DNA from: Opitutia bacterium
Lineage (GTDB): Bacteria; Verrucomicrobiota; Verrucomicrobiia; Opitutales; UBA953
Length of the DNA: 64,000 bases
Reading direction: 5' to 3'
Assembly: GCA_003569245.1 (NCBI GenBank)
Contig: BGOM01000023.1
Location: forward strand, 1-64,000
In this document: positions 19,107-27,739 of the stretch, in pieces
How positions within the stretch are numbered: the first letter of the stretch is position 1
How the letters are laid out: each line of letters opens with the position of its first letter
Notes under the pieces: generated by a model
What the model was told of the DNA's origin: nothing
Database searches by the model: none
The model's input: the letters and a program-made list of their open reading frames with translations, nothing else
Program-made: the position numbers and the translations under genes

Positions 19107-20432
19107 ATGTCCGTCCCCTTGATCCAATCCCTCCGCGTCGTGCCGGTCGCCGGCCACGACAGCATGCTGCTCAACCTCAGCGGCGCGCATGGCCCGTTCT
19201 TCACGCGCAACATCGTCCTTATCCGGGACAGCGCCGGCCGGACCGGCCTGGGCGAGGTGCCGGGCGGCGAGAAGATCCGCCAGACCATCCTCGACGCCAC
19301 CGAACTGCTCGTCGGCCAGCCCATCGACCGCCGGGCGGAGCTGATGACGCGCGTCGGACAGGCCTTCGCCGACCGCGATGCGGGCGGGCGCGGCCTGCAG
19401 ACGTTCGACCTGCGTACGACGATCCACGCGGTGACGGCGATCGAGTCGGCCTTGCTCGACCTGCTGGGTCAGGAACGCGGCGTGCCGGTCGCGGCCTTGC
19501 TCGGCGGCGGGCAACTCCGCACCGAGGTCGAGATGCTCGGCTACCTTTTCTATGTCGCCGATCGTCGCAAGACGACCCTGCCCTACCGCGACGAGGCGGG
19601 CTCCGCCGTGGCCTGGCATCGGCTACGCAACGACGAGGCGCTGACCCCGGAGGCCATCGTGCGTCAGGCGGAGGCGACGCAGGAGCGCTTCGGTTTCCAG
19701 GACTTCAAGCTCAAGGGCGGTGTGCTGCCGGCCGACGAGGAGGCCGCCGCGGTCAAGGCGCTGGCGAAGCGCTTCCCGCAGGCGCGCATCACCCTCGACC
19801 CCAACGGCGCCTGGTCGCTGACCGAGGCCATCCGCGTCGGCCGCGACCTCAAGGACACGCTGGCCTACGCCGAGGATCCTTGCGGAGCCGAAGGCGGCTT
19901 CTCCGGGCGCGAGATCATGGCGGAGTTCCGCCGGGCCACCGGGTTGCGCACGGCCACGAACATGGTCGCGACGGATTGGCGCCAGCTGGAGCACGCGCTG
20001 AAGCTCGAGGCGGTGGATATCCCGCTGGCCGACCCGCATTTCTGGACGATGGAGGGCTCGGTACAGGTGGCCGCGACGTGCGCGAAGCATGGGCTGACGT
20101 GGGGCTCGCACTCGAACAACCACTTCGACATCTCCCTCGCGATGTTCACCCACGTCGGCGCCGCGGCGCCGGGCGACGTGACGGCGATGGATACGCATTG
20201 GATCTGGCAGGAAGGCCAGCGCCTGACCCAAGAGCCGCTGCAAATCCGCGCCGGCAAGGTCGCCGTCCCCGCCCAGCCGGGTCTCGGCGCGACCATCGAC
20301 GAGCGCCAGCTGGCCGCCGCGCACGACCTCTACCTGAAACTGCCGAGCGGCGCCCGCGACGATGCAGTCGCGATGCAGTTCCTGCTCCCCGGCTGGAAGT
20401 TCGACCCGAAGAAACCCTGCCTGGTACGCTGA
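19107..20432 (+). CDS. gudD: Glucarate dehydratase
   Basis: A 441-residue enolase-superfamily protein. Visible active-site elements are the KxK motif (K201-L-K203), metal ligands in DPNGAW (D231) and AED (E256), N285, and the catalytic His region [11 protein letters not shown] (H335 and H339). Glucarate dehydratase removes water from D-glucarate or L-idarate to give 5-dehydro-4-deoxyglucarate, the substrate of kdgD. No oxoglutarate-semialdehyde dehydrogenase is visible in the window, so the last step must be encoded elsewhere. Confidence 0.92.
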   Translation: MSVPLIQSLRVVPVAGHDSMLLNLSGAHGPFFTRNIVLIRDSAGRTGLGEVPGGEKIRQTILDATELLVGQPIDRRAELMTRVGQAFADRDAGGRGLQTFDLRTTIHAVTAIESALLDLLGQERGVPVAALLGGGQLRTEVEMLGYLFYVADRRKTTLPYRDEAGSAVAWHRLRNDEALTPEAIVRQAEATQERFGFQDFKLKGGVLPADEEAAAVKALAKRFPQARITLDPNGAWSLTEAIRVGRDLKDTLAYAEDPCGAEGGFSGREIMAEFRRATGLRTATNMVATDWRQLEHALKLEAVDIPLADPHFWTMEGSVQVAATCAKHGLTWGSHSNNHFDISLAMFTHVGAAAPGDVTAMDTHWIWQEGQRLTQEPLQIRAGKVAVPAQPGLGATIDERQLAAAHDLYLKLPSGARDDAVAMQFLLPGWKFDPKKPCLVR

Positions 20433-20439
20433 CCTGACC

Positions 20440-21621
20440 ATGTCGAACGCCGCCCCGCCCGCGCCCCGCCTCGCCTCGCTCGACGCCCTGCGCGGTCTGG
20501 CGATGCTCTTCATGGCGACGGGTGGGCTGGGCTTCGCCGCGATCGCCGCCGAGCACCCGGACTCCGCGTTCTGGTCGTTCCTGAAGTACCACACGACGCA
20601 CGCCGCCTGGCTGGGTGGCGGCGCCTGGGACCTGATCCAGCCGGCCTTCATGCTCATGGTCGGGGTCGCGATCCCCTACTCCCTCGCGAGCCGCCGTCGG
20701 GTCGGCGAGAGCTACCAACGGTCGCTGCTCCACGCCATCGGCCGCGCCGCCCTGCTGGTCGCCCTGGCCATCTTCCTGACGACCGGCGACCGGCCCCGAC
20801 CGGAGTTCGCCTTCCACAACGTCCTCGCGCAGATCGGACTCGGCTACGTGTTCGTCTTCCTGCTGGCCGACCGGGGCTGGCGCTGGCAAGTCGGCGCGAT
20901 CGTCATCCTCGCCACGGCCACCTGGGGCGCGTTCGTCCTGCACCCGCTGCCCGGACCGGGCACGAATTTCCGCGACTTCGGCGTGACGGGTGAGAAGCTC
21001 CGGCAATGCGTGCTGCCGGGCTTCCTCGGGCACTGGAACATGGGCACGAACGTCGCGGCCCACTTCGACCGTTGGTTCCTCAACCTCTTCCCGACCGCCA
21101 AGCCCTTCGTCTTCAACGGGGGCGGCTACCAGACGCTCAACTTCGTCCCGGCGATCATCACGATGACGCTGGGGTTGATGGCGGGCGAGGTCCTGCGCGG
21201 CGAGCGCACCCCGCGCGGCAAGACGCTCTGGCTGGTCGGCGCCGGGGCGACTTGCCTCGCGCTCGGTTGGCTCGCGGGCGCGACGGTCTGCCCGATCGTC
21301 AAACGCCTGTGGACGCCTTCCTGGGCGTTGGCGAGCGGCGGCGTGGTCCTCTGGCTGCTGGCGGCCTTCCACCACGTGATCGACGTACGCGGTCACCGCG
21401 CGTGGGCCTTCCCGCTTACCGTCGTGGGGATGAACTCCATCGCGCTCTACGTCGCGCATTCGCTCTTCGCCGGGCCGCTGGCCGGCATCGGGCGCACTTA
21501 TCTTGGTCAGGCGACCTTCGCCGGCACCTACGGCCCGCTCTGGTCCAGTTTGTTCGTCACGGGGATGCTCTGGCTCTTCTGCTACTGGCTCTACCGGCGG
21601 CAGATTTTCCTGAAACTGTAG
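20440..21621 (+). CDS. Membrane acyltransferase, COG4299/heparan-glucosaminide N-acetyltransferase-like
   Basis: The start MSNAAPPAPRLASLDALRG (20440) is seven bases after gudD. The 393-residue product has about ten membrane segments and the N-terminal RLASLDALRGLAML signature of the acyltransferase-3/HGSNAT-like superfamily. Other conserved-looking elements are WDLIQPAFMLMVGVAIP and NSIALYVAHSLF. Family members transfer acyl groups across membranes to sugars; the bacterial substrates are unknown. It may simply be the last gene of the glucarate operon. Confidence 0.75.
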   Translation: MSNAAPPAPRLASLDALRGLAMLFMATGGLGFAAIAAEHPDSAFWSFLKYHTTHAAWLGGGAWDLIQPAFMLMVGVAIPYSLASRRRVGESYQRSLLHAIGRAALLVALAIFLTTGDRPRPEFAFHNVLAQIGLGYVFVFLLADRGWRWQVGAIVILATATWGAFVLHPLPGPGTNFRDFGVTGEKLRQCVLPGFLGHWNMGTNVAAHFDRWFLNLFPTAKPFVFNGGGYQTLNFVPAIITMTLGLMAGEVLRGERTPRGKTLWLVGAGATCLALGWLAGATVCPIVKRLWTPSWALASGGVVLWLLAAFHHVIDVRGHRAWAFPLTVVGMNSIALYVAHSLFAGPLAGIGRTYLGQATFAGTYGPLWSSLFVTGMLWLFCYWLYRRQIFLKL

Positions 21622-21702
21622 AGGCCGGCCGGCGCCGGGGGCGATTTCGCCGATAAATACCCTTCACCCAAGGGCTTAAACCCTATTGAGTGACCCTTCC
21701 CC

Positions 21703-23910
21703 ATGGAAGCCCCGGGCCCGACCAAGACCACGCACCAAGCCGACACCCTCCGGCTGGAGCTGGCGCAGGCTCAGGCGGAGACCGACCGCCTGAAGCATGC
21801 GGCCCTCGATCTCCGCAAATTGGAGGATGCCCGCCGCCGCCCGACGCACGCGTGGACGGAGGCCGCCGAACGGACCTTGGCCGAGTGGGAACGGGCAACG
21901 GAAGCCGCCGAGAAGCGCGCCGCCGCCGGCTTCGTCACCGTGACCTGTGTCGCCGCGACCATCCGCCAGGCGGAGGCGATGCTCGACCTGGCCGAGTCGA
22001 CCGGGGCGCTCAAAAACATCCCGGGCGCCTCGCCCAAAGACCTGCTGGTCCTGCGCCTCGCGGGCGCGACGGAAGACTCCCCGCTGGAACCGGCGGCTCG
22101 CCGCGCCTTCTTCGGACAGGCGGATACCTTCGAACTGCACGCGACCATGCGCGGGGCGAAGTCACGTCAACCCGGCCTCCGGGTGGAACGGGTCTGCGCT
22201 TTGCGCAGCAAAGGCCTGCTGGTGGTTCGCAAAGCCGTGCAAGCCTACGCGCCGGGCGAGGCCGCCCCGCCCGCCGACCCGACGGAGCGACAGCTCGAGG
22301 ACGGCGACCCCGTCTTCCTCACGGGGCGGATCGCGCGTGGCCACCTCACCCGCCGACTCATCGCCCTCCGTCGCTTGCGCGAACATTGGCAAGCCTCGCA
22401 CCTGCCGCTGCTGCAGTTGTTCAACCCCGAAGCGCGGGGCTGGGGCGAAGCCCAGATGGTCAACCAAGGTGACCAGGACGCCGATTGGCGCCTGCTGACC
22501 GGGGCGACGTCCCTGACGACCGCCGGCCGTGCGTTCGTCCGCAAGGCGATCGGCACGACCGACTTCACCTTGCTCGAAGCCCCCGCCGGTCCGGCCCGCC
22601 GTACCGCGGTGCTGGAACTGATCCTGCAGGCCATCGCGCGTGGGCAACGCCTGCTGGTCGTCGCCGCTGACGCCCCCGAACTCGACGAACTGCTGGCCGC
22701 CGGCGCGGCGCTCTCCGGCTGGGCGGAGCAGGTCGCGGCGGTCCGGCTCACCGACCCCTGCGAACCGACCGCGCCCGCCGCCCAGGCCTTCGACCTCGAC
22801 CGCCAGGCGGCGCTCCTGACCGGCGCCGTCGCTCCGCTGAGCCGCGGCCGCCGTCCCCGGGAGGTCGCCTCCACCCTCCTGCTCGACACCTGTAATCTCG
22901 TCGGCCTGCCCCTCACGGCGCTCGGCGCGCATCCCTCCTTCCGTGCGGCCGCCCTCACCCGGGATCCGGCGGACTTCGACCAGCTGATCGTGCTCGGGGC
23001 CGAACGACTGGGCTTCGCCGATTTCCTGGTGCCCGCGGTACACGCGCGTCGCTGGATCCTGGTCAGCGACCCGAACGCGCCCACCACCGACACCGACCTC
23101 GATGAGCTGGCGGAGCAGGTGGTGGTCGAGGCCTCGCGGGTACGGCTGCTCGACGAGCTCCAAGCCGAGCTGGCCTTCAAGGCGTGCGTGGGCAAGGACG
23201 GTTCGGCTGACGACGAGGATTCCGATATCCCCGACGCCCACGGACGCCGCAAGGTCCTGCTGGTCCTCGACGCCCCGGTCGACGAGGCCCGTTCGCTCGC
23301 GACCGCCCAAGCGTACCTGCGTCAGCGTCAACTGCAGACGGCGACGGTGGCGACCGGCGAAGTCGCCGCGTTCGACCCGGCGGCGCTGAGCCCCGACCTC
23401 AACGTGCTGATCTGCGCCCGCACCGCGTTGACCGGGACCGAGCTGGCGCTTCGCCTGCCGCCGGAATTCCGCCTGATCGTCGGTCACCTCGAACCCGAAC
23501 TGCTGGAACCGCTCGCCCGCCGCGTGAAGTTACCCAAGGCCCGGGGTAAGGCCTCCGCGACCACCCGGGGCAAACCGCGTCCGCTCATCTTCCTCGACTG
23601 GCAACGCCGCTGCGCCGCCAACCTGCAAGGCCTCTACGACTGCCGGCGCCCGGGCCAGGAAGAAGAACGTAGCCGCCACATCCGGGCGCTCTTGCTCGAC
23701 CTCAAGACCCTGCACCCCTTCGAGAAGCCGCTGTGGGAGCCGCAAGCCTTGCTGCGATTGAAGGAGCAGGAGCTCTGCGCGATCTTCGAGGCGCTCCAGA
23801 ACGGCGTCCGCGAGAGCAACGCCCCCGACCGCTCCGAAAGCGTCCATCACTCCGGCCTGCCGCGCCCCCTCGGACTGTCGTCTCGCCTCGAACGCCTCCC
23901 CGGCGCCTGA
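21703..23910 (+). CDS. Catalytically degenerate SF1 (COG1112/UPF1-like) helicase homologue
   Basis: A 735-residue cytoplasmic protein. Residues 1-75 are probably coiled coil. Residues 262-460 line up with the first RecA lobe of COG1112-type helicases: AGRAFVRKAIGTTDFTLLE precedes Walker A, DTCNLV corresponds to the usual D(S/T)ANLV segment, and FADFLVPAVHARRWILVSDP to the segment after motif II. The catalytic residues are gone. Walker A reads EAPAGPARRT (292-301) where EGPPGSGKTT is expected. Motif II reads VLGAER (430-435) in place of a DEAS-type box. Motif III has lost the GDPRQL pattern. No motif V or VI was found in the C-terminal 250 residues. The family assignment and expected motifs are from memory of the family. 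It is first in a three-gene operon. Confidence 0.7.
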   Translation: MEAPGPTKTTHQADTLRLELAQAQAETDRLKHAALDLRKLEDARRRPTHAWTEAAERTLAEWERATEAAEKRAAAGFVTVTCVAATIRQAEAMLDLAESTGALKNIPGASPKDLLVLRLAGATEDSPLEPAARRAFFGQADTFELHATMRGAKSRQPGLRVERVCALRSKGLLVVRKAVQAYAPGEAAPPADPTERQLEDGDPVFLTGRIARGHLTRRLIALRRLREHWQASHLPLLQLFNPEARGWGEAQMVNQGDQDADWRLLTGATSLTTAGRAFVRKAIGTTDFTLLEAPAGPARRTAVLELILQAIARGQRLLVVAADAPELDELLAAGAALSGWAEQVAAVRLTDPCEPTAPAAQAFDLDRQAALLTGAVAPLSRGRRPREVASTLLLDTCNLVGLPLTALGAHPSFRAAALTRDPADFDQLIVLGAERLGFADFLVPAVHARRWILVSDPNAPTTDTDLDELAEQVVVEASRVRLLDELQAELAFKACVGKDGSADDEDSDIPDAHGRRKVLLVLDAPVDEARSLATAQAYLRQRQLQTATVATGEVAAFDPAALSPDLNVLICARTALTGTELALRLPPEFRLIVGHLEPELLEPLARRVKLPKARGKASATTRGKPRPLIFLDWQRRCAANLQGLYDCRRPGQEEERSRHIRALLLDLKTLHPFEKPLWEPQALLRLKEQELCAIFEALQNGVRESNAPDRSESVHHSGLPRPLGLSSRLERLPGA

Positions 23911-23913
23911 CCC

Positions 23914-25110
23914 ATGGCCCTCCCTCCCCTCATCCTCCGCCGCCCCATCGCCGTGCGCTTCGTCGACGCGATGGCGGTCGTGCGCACCTCGGGTGAGTCG
24001 GCCGAATGGCCGGCGTTGCTGCGGCTGGCTGCCGACTCGGAACGGCAAGAGGGCGGACTCACCGCCGAGGCCGCACGCGCGCTGCTGCCCTTGCCGCTCC
24101 CGGCGGCCCGCGCCCTGCTCCGCCAAGGCGTCGAGCTCGGGATGCTCAGCCGCGACGGTGAGAAGTTCCGCCTGACCGCGCTGGGTCGCGCCTGCCTCCG
24201 TCAGGACGTGGGCATGGACGGACATCATGGCCTGTTCCGCTTCGCCGTGACGGACGAGCCCTTGCTCGCCGGCCGCCAGCTGCTGCATGTCGAGGAGCGT
24301 CGCGACCTCACCGACCTCGAGGAGACGACGCTGGAAGAAGCGGCGGATGCCCTGCACACCGAGCCGGATGCGTTCTTCAGCTCGGTGGCCCAGCGCGGCC
24401 TGCTCTTCTCGGTCCTCCGCACCTCCGCGCAGATGCGACCGGTGCCGCGCAAACAGGATCTCTCCTTGATGATGGAGGTCGAGATCCGCCCCGGCCAGGA
24501 CGGCCCCTTCAACCTCCGCCTGACCGGCCAGTGGCCCGCGGGCAAAGGCACGGGGCGCGACCGCACCGGCGGCGCCATCGACGTCCGCCTGACGTCCGCG
24601 CAGCCGCGTCGTCCCGACCAAGGCTACGCCGACCTTTTGCAGATGGCGGCCGCGGCAAGCGGTCAGGACTTCCTCGCCTCCCCCGGCGGCCAGGCTGACC
24701 TCTCCACGGGTTACCCGACGCGTTTCGCCGACGCGCCCACGGAGGCCCGCGTGCATTTCCGCCTGCGCGTGCCGAAGATTCCCAAGGTGCAGTTCAAGGT
24801 GCCGGGGCAGTTCGATCTCGGGACGTTCGAGGTGGAGGCTTTCGAGGTGCCGATCACCCCGGCGGCCGGCGACGAGGATCTCTGGGGCCAGTGGCTGCAA
24901 TGCCACTTGCTGGGGCCGGACAAGTCGCCGGGTGGCCCCGCCCGCGCCGGCGAGGCGGTGCGTCAACGCCTCCCTTCCTACCAACCGCGCAGCGGAGCCG
25001 AACTGGCCCGCCTCGCCCTCGGCCGCAGCCCGCTCGGCCGGGATGTCCCGCAACGCGCCACCTTGCTCGAGGCGCATGACCTGCTCCTGTGGGAGCCGAC
25101 CGACCGATGA
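23914..25110 (+). CDS. Unknown protein with possible winged-helix domain, middle gene of pseudoenzyme operon
   Basis: A 398-residue protein that starts three bases after the helicase-like gene and overlaps the next gene by four (ATGA). Residues 60-95 (AARALLRQGVELGMLSRDGE, then KFRLTALGRACLRQD) resemble a winged-helix fold. A beta-rich C-terminal half (for example KVQFKVPGQFDLGTFEVEAF) follows. No signal peptide, membrane segment or catalytic motif is visible, and the protein is not recognised. The tight coupling suggests a stoichiometric complex with its neighbours. Confidence 0.6.
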   Translation: MALPPLILRRPIAVRFVDAMAVVRTSGESAEWPALLRLAADSERQEGGLTAEAARALLPLPLPAARALLRQGVELGMLSRDGEKFRLTALGRACLRQDVGMDGHHGLFRFAVTDEPLLAGRQLLHVEERRDLTDLEETTLEEAADALHTEPDAFFSSVAQRGLLFSVLRTSAQMRPVPRKQDLSLMMEVEIRPGQDGPFNLRLTGQWPAGKGTGRDRTGGAIDVRLTSAQPRRPDQGYADLLQMAAAASGQDFLASPGGQADLSTGYPTRFADAPTEARVHFRLRVPKIPKVQFKVPGQFDLGTFEVEAFEVPITPAAGDEDLWGQWLQCHLLGPDKSPGGPARAGEAVRQRLPSYQPRSGAELARLALGRSPLGRDVPQRATLLEAHDLLLWEPTDR

Positions 25111-26591
25111 TCCCCGCGCTGCGCAAGACGTCCGAGCCCTTCCATTACCACGAGCGGGTGATCGGTGATGTCTGGCGGAAACTCGACGCCCCGGAGCCGG
25201 TAGCCGGCCAGGCTTGGTCGACCGTGCTCGCCGCCCTCGACTCCGCCCGGCACACGCTGCACATCGCGACGCCGCTTCTCGGCGCGCCCGCCTTCAACGA
25301 GGCCGTCGTGCGCGCGCTGAGCCAGCACCGCGTCCGCGTCTACATCCTGACGACCGATGGGTTGGCGCCTCAGTTCGACGCGCTTAAGAAGCAGGCTCAC
25401 GCCGAGGCGTTGGCGAAGCTTTCCGCGGCCGGCGCGATCCTGCAGAGTTCCGCCCAGGTCCACGCCCAGTTCATCGTCATCGACGCCGGAGAGCCGACGG
25501 CCCAGGCCCTCCTCTGTCCGGCCGGCCTGCCGACGCCCGAGCAGCCGGCCCCGGTCCATCGTCTGCCCCAACACGCACGCGCGCTGCAGGAGGTCTTCGC
25601 GCTCGCCTGGTGGCGACTCTCGGTGGAACGGCTGACCAAGCAGGGACCCGCGAAAGCCGAGCCGCAGCCAAATTACCCGCTGGACCGGCCGATCGAAGGC
25701 TTGGCGGTCAATCTCCAGTTCAGCGCAAAGCCCAAGGCCGAGACGCCCGCGCGTCTGGAAATCACGCCGCGGATCAAGACCTTGCTCGAGCCGGCCCAGA
25801 CCCGCCTCTGGTGCGCGGTACCTCAGCCCGAGACCCAGGCCTTCCTCATCGAAGCGCTCCTCGCCAAGGCCACCGCCGGCGCCGATGTGCGCCTGCTGAC
25901 CTCGCACCGCCCCGTCGCGGTCGAGACCCTGCGCAAGCTCGCGCTCGGCGGCGTCAAGGTCCGCCTCGGCGCGGATGTCCGCGCCACCTCGCTGATCGCC
26001 GACAGCCAGGCGCTGCTCCTCGCCGTCGGCACGGGCGCGAAGGACGAAAAGCCCGGCCTCGAGCTCGCCCCGCACCTGGTCGGCGAAAGCGCCGATGCCT
26101 TGGCCGCGAGCTTCGAGACCACCTGGTCCGAGGCCCTGATGGAACTCCACCCTCAGGCCAAGCTCGGCGCCCTGCGCGGCGCCTACCAGAAGCTCGCGAC
26201 CGGTCCGCTCGGCCCTTGGCTACCGCCGCCCGTGGAGTCCAAACTCGTCGTCCTGGAGACCCCTTGGATCGCGGCCTCGGCGACGGACCTGGCGAATAGC
26301 CCGCCCCATAAGGAAGCCAAGGACGACCCCGCCTGCGGGGCGCTCACGCTGGTCTACCAATGGACCGTGGTGCCGCCCAAGCTACCCGCGGACGTGAAGG
26401 AGGAGTTCATGACGGCCGAGGAAGCCGCCAAGCTCGGTCTGCCAGCGACCCGGGCGCCGTTCGACCCCCGTCGCTTCAGCCGCGGCAAGGAGCTGTTCCT
26501 CCTGGCCGAACGCAACGACCCGATCTACCTCGGCTGGCTCCGACAGGTCGCCGTCGAACTCAAGGCCCGCGTGGTGATCCCGCGCGCCTGA
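25107..26591 (+). CDS. Phospholipase-D-like protein lacking both HKD active sites
   Basis: The start ATGATCCCC (25107) overlaps the upstream stop codon as ATGA, implying translational coupling. The 494-residue protein has two PLD-like halves. In the first (about 35-145) the active-site position reads VHAQFIVIDAG (H119-A-Q121), so the catalytic Lys of HxK is Gln. In the second (about 225-340) VRATSLIADSQALLLAVG occupies the place of HAKLLIAD, with His and Lys both replaced (R292, T294). PLD-fold proteins in such operons are usually nucleases; this one is predicted to be inactive and may bind nucleic acid or scaffold. Family placement is from fold pattern, not a search. Confidence 0.65.
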   Translation: MIPALRKTSEPFHYHERVIGDVWRKLDAPEPVAGQAWSTVLAALDSARHTLHIATPLLGAPAFNEAVVRALSQHRVRVYILTTDGLAPQFDALKKQAHAEALAKLSAAGAILQSSAQVHAQFIVIDAGEPTAQALLCPAGLPTPEQPAPVHRLPQHARALQEVFALAWWRLSVERLTKQGPAKAEPQPNYPLDRPIEGLAVNLQFSAKPKAETPARLEITPRIKTLLEPAQTRLWCAVPQPETQAFLIEALLAKATAGADVRLLTSHRPVAVETLRKLALGGVKVRLGADVRATSLIADSQALLLAVGTGAKDEKPGLELAPHLVGESADALAASFETTWSEALMELHPQAKLGALRGAYQKLATGPLGPWLPPPVESKLVVLETPWIAASATDLANSPPHKEAKDDPACGALTLVYQWTVVPPKLPADVKEEFMTAEEAAKLGLPATRAPFDPRRFSRGKELFLLAERNDPIYLGWLRQVAVELKARVVIPRA

Positions 26592-26594
26592 GGC

Positions 26595-27077
26595 TCACTC
26601 CCAGCTGATCACCGGCACGCGGACGCAGGCGCCGCGGAGCAGCTCCACGACGCGGTCCATGTCGTCGCCGGCGGCGGCCACCTGCGGGCGGAGCGCTTCC
26701 GGGGCCAGCTGTTGCAGGCGCCACAGGGCGACGTCCTGGATCTCCTTGAAGGCCGCCTTCACGGCGACGCCCTCGGCGTCCTCGGCCCAGAGCGAGAAGC
26801 GCGGCGGCTCGCCCGCCCCTTCCGCGACCTCGAGGCGCAGACCGAGCACGAGCGTCCAGAGCTCGTCCTCGTCGTCGGCGCCATCGACCAGGGCGCGCAC
26901 ATGACCGCCCAGGTCCTCGGCGGCGATGTCGAGTTCCATGAAGCCGAGCGAGATATCGCCCACCCACGGAACGGAGTCGGTGAAATCGTAGAAGTCGTCG
27001 ACGACCCCCACGCCCACGCATGTCCAGCCCTCGGCCTGCTCGCCCACCTTCGCGTCGATTCGCATCCGCGCAACCAA
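26595..27077 (-). CDS. Small acidic protein of unknown function
   Basis: A 160-residue acidic protein; the start could also be MRIDAKVGEQAEGW at 27065. It has no signal peptide or membrane segment and is not recognised. Its stop is three bases from the stop of the convergent PLD-like gene. It lies downstream of the GIY-YIG-like gene, with a 27-base gap, so the two may be co-transcribed. Confidence 0.6.
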   Translation of the reverse strand: MVARMRIDAKVGEQAEGWTCVGVGVVDDFYDFTDSVPWVGDISLGFMELDIAAEDLGGHVRALVDGADDEDELWTLVLGLRLEVAEGAGEPPRFSLWAEDAEGVAVKAAFKEIQDVALWRLQQLAPEALRPQVAAAGDDMDRVVELLRGACVRVPVISWE

Positions 27078-27103
27078 GCGGACGGCCCGCTGTTTGGCGA
27101 GCC

Positions 27104-27559
27104 TCAGTTCGAGATGACGTAGAACCCTTGGGCGCGCAGCAGTTCGGTCAGCGCCTTTTCCCGCTTCCCCGGGTCGCCGTTACTGCGTCGAGCCAGCCGC
27201 CAAGCCGCCTTGATCGTATCGGCGGACACCGCCACCCCGAAGTCAGGTTTCCACTCGTCGACCTTGATCAGCTGCTGGCCATGCTTCTCGACCCAGCGAC
27301 TCGCGCGGTAACCTTGGAGATGGTTCTCGTAGCGCTTCCATGCGGGGAGCCTCGTCTGGCCAACGTAGAAGACGGGCGCCTTCTTCCGGGCCAGCGGGTT
27401 GAGCTCATCCAGTTTCGCCTGCTTCGCGGCCGGGAAAGCCCCGAAGTAATCCAACCGGACGACGTAGAGAATCGTCCCGCGGAGGGTAGCATCCGGGGTA
27501 TGGCCACCTTCGTTGTCGGGAGGGGTGACGGGGCTATCAGGGGTGAGGTCGGTGATCAT
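27104..27559 (-). CDS. GIY-YIG-like small protein
   Basis: A 151-residue protein. The segments TILYVVRLDYFG, then APVFYVGQTRLPAWKRYENH and YRASRWVEKHG, resemble the core of GIY-YIG nucleases: the paired strands ending in YVG, a following Arg, and the helix with H. This resembles the group of small GIY-YIG-like proteins of unknown function rather than UvrC or homing enzymes. It may cut DNA or only bind it; the distant catalytic Glu is not certain. It sits just beyond the pseudoenzyme operon on the opposite strand. Confidence 0.55.
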   Translation of the reverse strand: MITDLTPDSPVTPPDNEGGHTPDATLRGTILYVVRLDYFGAFPAAKQAKLDELNPLARKKAPVFYVGQTRLPAWKRYENHLQGYRASRWVEKHGQQLIKVDEWKPDFGVAVSADTIKAAWRLARRSNGDPGKREKALTELLRAQGFYVISN

Positions 27560-27739
27560 GGGTGGCGGTGGTCGGGTGCTCCCATCATACCCGAGGTTCC
27601 GGTTTTCGCACCCCGCCGGGAGGGGGTCGCCGCCCTTACCTACGGTAGATTTTTGATATTTCGGCTTGGCACCCCCACGGAAAGCCCGGGTTTGAAGGTT
27701 TCTTATTTACCCTCTGCCGGGCTGGCCTAGTCCTTACCC

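Noticed and set aside
16265-19324. 1019-codon minus-strand ORF opposite kdgD and the MFS gene
   Set aside because: GC-driven open frame; the plus strand has well-recognised enzymes.
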